DNA from: Cliona cf. orientalis
Lineage: Eukaryota; Porifera; Demospongiae; Clionaida; Clionaidae
DNA: 64,000 bases
Reading direction: 5' to 3'
NCBI GenBank assembly: GCA_963930775.1
Contig: OZ005697.1
Location: forward strand, 186,001-250,000
Position 1 is the stretch's first letter; each line of letters begins with the position of its first letter. Positions 59,015 through 64,000 of the stretch are shown here, piece by piece. The translations under genes and the position numbers were made by a program. The notes under the pieces were generated by a model. That model searched no databases. It saw nothing but the letters and a program-made list of their open reading frames with translations, and was not told where the DNA came from.

Positions 59015-59378
59015 CAGAGGAGGTAGGACACGCTTGACCTTTGGCTAATAGTTCACTAATTAAATCGCTAGTATAGGCTTTCGTGAAGATTTTTAGAGGA
59101 TATCGTTGCGATTTTCAAACTCAGCGCTATTGATTTAGTCGGGGAGCCCCTCTTAGTTAGCACTGTAGAGCAATTTTTAGGTCTTTGGAATGTTAATCGA
59201 CATTCCAAAGACCTAAAAATTGCTCTACAGTGCTAACTAAGAGGGGCTCCCCGACTAAATCAATAGCGCTGAGTTTGAAAATTGCAACGATATCCTCTAA
59301 AAATCTTCACGAAAGCCTATACTAGCGATTCAATTAGTGAACTATTAGCCAAAGGTCAAGCGTGTCCTACCTCCTCTG
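59015..59378. mobile_element. Mutator-like foldback element, 9-bp target duplication
   Basis: Two 179-bp arms (59015-59193, 59200-59378) with only two mismatches around a 6-nt loop, starting CAGAGGAGGTAGGACACGC. Flanked by GATGACAAT on both sides. The other spacers have the empty site (CAAAGATGACAATATTC). A 9-bp duplication with long arms is typical of Mutator-like elements. Very recent by arm identity. Confidence 0.85.
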
Positions 59379-59678
59379 GATGACAATATTCAAAGCTGTT
59401 TACATGCAGATTAATTCTGTGCACAATGTATCTCACATTCACTAACATAATCTCCACAAGCACATCGATATCACTGCAGTCCCTCCCCTTCTACCAACAA
59501 GTATGTATTGAAATTTAGTGAACCAAAAATTATTCTTAGTAAAAGTTGGCACTATTAATAATTTCACACAAAAGGGGTAAATGCCTACATTAATTTTATA
59601 GTCGTAATGTTGTGACTAGCTAATTGTGACACACTAAAACAATAATACAAATGGAAAATTAATGTAAGGATTACGTAA
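59379..59678. other. Spacer 3' of unit 5
   Basis: Remainder of the conserved inter-unit spacer (CTGTTTACATGCAG, CATCGATATCACTGCAGTCC). Nothing else recognised. Confidence 0.6.
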
Positions 59679-62600
59679 TCAATGAATGCGTTCAGGTGCA
59701 GGGGCTCTCCCCACAACTGGTCTGCGACCTCGTCTGGGTCCAATCCTCGAGTACAAGCGATTGAGAAAAGAAATTCCTTGTTTTGGTGGAGTCATTATAA
59801 GTTCTGATGTTCCATGTTCTTTAGCCAGTTGAGCGGCCAACTCCTTCTTTGCTCTTTCTCTAAGGAACACTCTCTTAATCCCCTCCCACAGCTGCTCACG
59901 AACCGACTTCACCTCAGCCTGCTGGGCCTGCAACAAGACGCAGCAATTTTTAATGTTTTTACCCTTAAGTTGTTATATTGTTTGTTGATTACCGAGTAAC
60001 CACAGGTGTGCTTGTACACTACACTGCATATACTACAGCTACCCGGCAGTGAATGTATGCATACGCTTATTATGTAGACAAGTCACTACACACAAGCAGT
60101 GCCTCTCACCTCAGTGAGCTGAGTGTTTGTTTCTTGCTGTTGTTTGTTCGTCTCTTTCTCTTTCTCACTCTCTCTCCTCTCTTGCTGAGTATCCTAGAGG
60201 ATTAGGACACCTCTGAGCACGGTCCACACACTCAGCTAGTGGTTGATTTACCTCTGCCAGAAGTCTTTGGCCATCATCTGCTGCTGCTTGAGATTCGACC
60301 TTTGCACTCACGTCACTCTTTCTTTGCTCCTGCATGAATAAGAGTTAACATTCTATTCCTGTCTGTCACCTCCAGTTGTCCTCCAGGCCAACCTCTGCTA
60401 GCTCAGTCTTTACTTCCTCTTCCTGCCTGGCCTCACTCACTTCCTGCTCTGGACTGATGACCTTTGAACCATCGTGTTGGGTGTACCGTAGCAGTATGTC
60501 ACACACATCTTGATGGCCCCCCTCAGACTGAGCCATCCTCAGCGCTGTTAGACCAGTCTGAAAGTGTGTATGAGTTTGTGTGGCGAATAATAATTATATT
60601 AATATTATGCTTTATGGTCCATATACCACCCCCACACACAAATTAATAGTACATGTACATTACAGTAGTTAATCGAATACAACGCATGATCCAATTTAAT
60701 GCAATAAATTAGCATTTTATGAATTCTCATAACGTTTATATATGGAGCGATTGACGACCTTTACCAGAAAAACGCGCGTTTTTTAAGATTGAAATTATTT
60801 TTTCCATGCGTAGTATTACATAAATCAACCACTCCTAATTAAACTCCGCATCGCATAACATACGTTGCTTTTAATGTCAACAGCTGCCCCATGCTCCAGT
60901 AGTAACTTGATAGTTTCCAAGTGACTTTGATTCACAGCGAAATGGAGCGGGGTCCATCCGTTCTATAAAAATATGGAATATCAGTTGAGTAAGTCATGTG
61001 ACCCTCGGTCCACAATAGGTAGCCCTGGAGTTGACATGTTAGCTACCTGGTCTTGTAGGTTGAGTTGCGGTGTCTTCTCTATCAACACCTTCAGGGTCTC
61101 AGTGTGCCCGCCCACACTAGCCAGGTGAACCGCTGACTGACCTTTCTGGAATGCCACCATATGTCACCATGGAGACCAGCATGATACTACCATGACCACA
61201 TGTTGGTATATACCTTATTTTGGTAGTCGAGAGTTGCCCCATGGTCCAGTAGTACCTTCGCTGTTTCCGCTCGTCCGTTCTCACAAGCCACGCCCAAAAG
61301 AGTATTACCCTGCTCCTCCTGTAGTTAATTAAGGTGAAATTATTTAATATAGTTACATACACAGGCAATCATCTCACATCAACTATGAGATTCACAGGAG
61401 CTGCATACTCCAGCAGAACTGACACAACTTCACTACAGGCTTGTTCACTGGCAATGTGAAGTGATTCTTTCCAAACCTAGAAAATTTAAAGCATTCATAT
61501 TATTACGATTGTTATCATGTCAGTTCTCCTCACTTCGTCTTCAAAGTCCATAGTTGCCCCGTTCTCCAACAGGAACCTTGCGACGTTCGCATATCCACAA
61601 TCAACTGCCCAAGCTAGAGCAGTCATATCATCCTGCATGAAGGCATAAACATTAGACCACCAATCTCACCTCTGTCAGGATCAACAACTCAATCACTTCA
61701 ACCTTCACTTAACTATGTGTGGACATATCACAGTTCTGCATCTTAGTGTACCTCATACCTTATTAACTAGGTTCACTTGAGCTCTGTATTCCAGTAACAC
61801 TGCCACTATCTCCTGGCGACCATCACCGCTCAGGGTTTCATCTAGCGACAAAAATTTGGGGTGGAAGCACGATAAATGAGTGGGCGTATTTAGCACGCCA
61901 AATTCTTGGGACCTATTTATAGGAGAATTTCTTTATTTCCTCCAGATGGTTTTGGGTAGTTTTTGATCAAAAACAAATGCTAGTGGTTCGATTTGGTGAC
62001 TTATTGTGATATTTTGATGCTTAATTTAATTAAAGTCAAATTCTTAGGGGGGGAAGCTAGGGAGTTTGGGGGGGAAGCTTCCCCCCTGTCCCCCCCACTG
62101 GATGAAACCCTGCCGCTTGCATACATAAGAGCTGACCACCCATTCTATAAGGAGTGAGAGCACAGCAAATGATCATTCAAAGTGTGTGTGAATGTTGAAG
62201 ATCCCTCACCTTTGTACAGCGGTCAACATTAGCCCCATGTTCCAGTAGTGCTCTGACTGTAGCAGTGCAGCCAAATGAACACGCATTCATCAGAGGGGTC
62301 CCCTCAGTCTGAGTCAAGGTAATTTAATATTACTATGCTAGCGCAATACAAAGATCACATTTACACAAAACAGTGGTTGTTCAATGCAGTCTGAGAGCCC
62401 TAAGCCAGGAGGTATGTAGCAGCTAGCTTGGTAACAGTCAGATCACACACTCACATAAAACAACTACCGTAACCCTCATGCATGCACCAAGGGTTAATAA
62501 GGCAGGGGTTGACATCTTAATATAGTTCACATCTTTATGAACACTTACATCATCCGATATATCAACTTGAGCTCCATATTCCAACAACACCAAAACAGTT

Positions 62601-64000
62601 GCTCTGCTGTCACGTGCACTTGCCCAGTGTAGAGCTGATTCTCCACTCTATGAGAGACAACCACACAATAATGATAACAGTACAATAGGGGCATCATTCG
62701 TGTTATGTAAACTACTAATTACCAGTTTATCTCGATAGTCAACATTAGCTTTGTGTTCCAACAGCAGCTTTGCAATGTCAGCCTGGTCAGTCATACTTGC
62801 TCCAATCAGGGGAGTGTAGCCCCAGTCATTCTGCAATGGTGTAATAATTATGATACATTATGCGTTAATTTTATTTTAACTGAGCAATAATTTCACCAAG
62901 CCCGGCTACCTTTGTATTGCAGAAAATTTAATACTAAACTTTTCAAAGGTCAATATGTAATCATTAATAAATTTGTGAACAATTTTTTTGTCAATGAGAG
63001 TGGGTGGCAAAAATCGGTGAAAATTTCAAATTTCCAGCTGTATCCAGTTAGTGTGGCATTTTGGTATAGAGTAGTGTACTCGAACTTTACCCAATTTTTG
63101 GATGCAATACTCAAGCACATTCTATTCCCACTTATAACATGTATAAGTGTGACCAAGAATAATAAAGAAGAGAAGAGTGTTGAATGCACTATATGCTCCG
63201 TGTAAGATGTATGCGTCGAGTATGACTTCCTGCCTTGGGCACGTGACTAGCCCTAGGGGCTATCTTAGGACTGTGACGTTCTTCGTAAGATTTATATGCT
63301 AGATTCTTCATAAACGCTCATTTTATATTAGTGCTTTCAGTCAAAATTGCGCTCACCTTAGCTTAGACTCAAGGCCACGCCCGCAAAGTGCCATTGAATC
63401 GAGCACTCTCATTGGTCAATTTTTGAATTCCTGGCGTATGACTTTCCGCATACATCTTACACGGAGCATATAGCGCATTTGACATTCTCTTCTCTTCTTT
63501 CTTGGTGTGACAATCTTTCAGTGATGAATATTGGAGTCAATTGTGCCAAATAATAATTATTAGAGGTGCCAAAGTTTTAGAAGAAACTTAATATGGAGCA
63601 GTTGAATCAGTACTTCAAAGTTATCAGTGGTTAACTGAGTGGCTAACTTACATCATTTGCCTCATTCACATTGGCTCCACCCTCCAACAAGGTTTTGACT
63701 TGATCAATGTTACCAGCAAAGCTAGCTCGGAACAGTGGAGTGAAGCCAGTCTGTGAGGGGGGAGGGGGGGGTAGTATAAGGTCACTGGTGAGTTTGTGTA
63801 CACTTACCATCCACTCCTCATAATAGAGGTTGAGGCCAGGAGCATCATCACCATCATTATACAGGTCAATGCTGATTATGTTGTGCTGTCGAAAGAACTC
63901 GACTGATTTGAAATACGTTGCCATGATCTTGTCAATGATGTGTGGTAGTATCAGCCATGTGATCCTTAAGCTTCCCTCCACAATCTTATCCATGACAGCT
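59679..64000 (-). CDS. Unit 5: ankyrin/Death-type gene, partial, transposon inside one ankyrin exon
   Basis: The N-terminal exons lie right of the window. Visible exons: >64000-63808 (end of the exon-4 domain), 63750-63652, 62830-62723, 62647-62549, 62308-62210, 62144-61759 (interrupted), 61632-61534, 61476-61378, 61318-61220, 61145-61047, 60962-60864, 60557-60393, 60329-60252, 60193-60110, 59927-59679. All are homologous to units 1-4 and closest to unit 2 (same short tail, same intron 14 insert). The exon encoding [13 protein letters not shown] is split by a 282-bp transposon at 61831-62112, which would end the frame if retained. Removing this phase-0 99-nt repeat by exon skipping would leave the rest in frame with ten repeats. 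Functional status unclear. Confidence 0.75.
61831..62112. mobile_element. MITE inserted in an ankyrin exon of unit 5
   Basis: Ends CAGGGTTTCATCTAG and CTGGATGAAACCCTG (one mismatch), flanked by CCGCT at 61826-61830 and 62113-62117. The rejoined target matches the ankyrin exon of units 2 and 4. 282 bp, no coding capacity. Confidence 0.9.

Overview
This is eukaryotic, metazoan DNA. Its genes have GT-AG introns, CA/GA/TG microsatellites, many small inverted-repeat transposons and animal signalling domains (Death domain, ankyrin, Roc-COR-like GTPase, an immediate-early IER-like gene). The combination of Death-domain/ankyrin and Death-domain/GTPase genes with the particular exon-4 domain described below is what I associate with sponges and, less, cnidarians. 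A demosponge is my best guess, but the sequence does not prove it.

Layout. 1-14.9 kb: the 3' eight exons of PTPA (PP2A phosphatase activator) on the + strand, with long repeat-filled introns. 15.5-16.6 kb: an intronless IER2/IER5-like immediate-early gene on the - strand, with SRF, AP-1 and CRE-type sites just upstream. 17.0-18.8 kb: an intact + strand multi-pass membrane protein of unknown family. 19.5 kb to the right edge: a tandem array of - strand Death-domain genes. Unit 0 (20.2-23.4 kb) joins a Death-domain exon to a single large exon with a Roc/COR-like GTPase and a second Death domain. Units 1 to 5 (25.3-31.2, 31.6-40.1, 40.4-46.5, 48.4-58.9 and 59.7->64 kb) are Death domain + an unnamed helical domain + 11 ankyrin repeats + charged linker + basic tail. 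Nearly all ankyrin repeats lie one per 99-nt phase-0 exon. Decayed copies of the membrane-protein gene sit head to head with units 0 and 3.

The order A-type unit / membrane pseudogene / B-type unit / B-type unit occurs twice, which indicates a tandem duplication of about 23 kb. Across units 1-5 the scaffold of the ankyrin repeats and even some introns are almost invariant. The middle repeats differ at the residues that form the ligand-binding face of an ankyrin stack. I read the array as a family of intracellular recognition-plus-Death-domain adaptors under diversification. Unit 0 offers the same N-terminal adaptor exon fused to a GTPase. Several copies carry lesions: two frameshifts in unit 3, a lost splice donor in unit 4 and a transposon inside an ankyrin exon in unit 5. 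The introns hold many TA-target MITEs, elements with 5-bp target duplications, a Mutator-like foldback with a 9-bp duplication, and long perfect inverted repeats.
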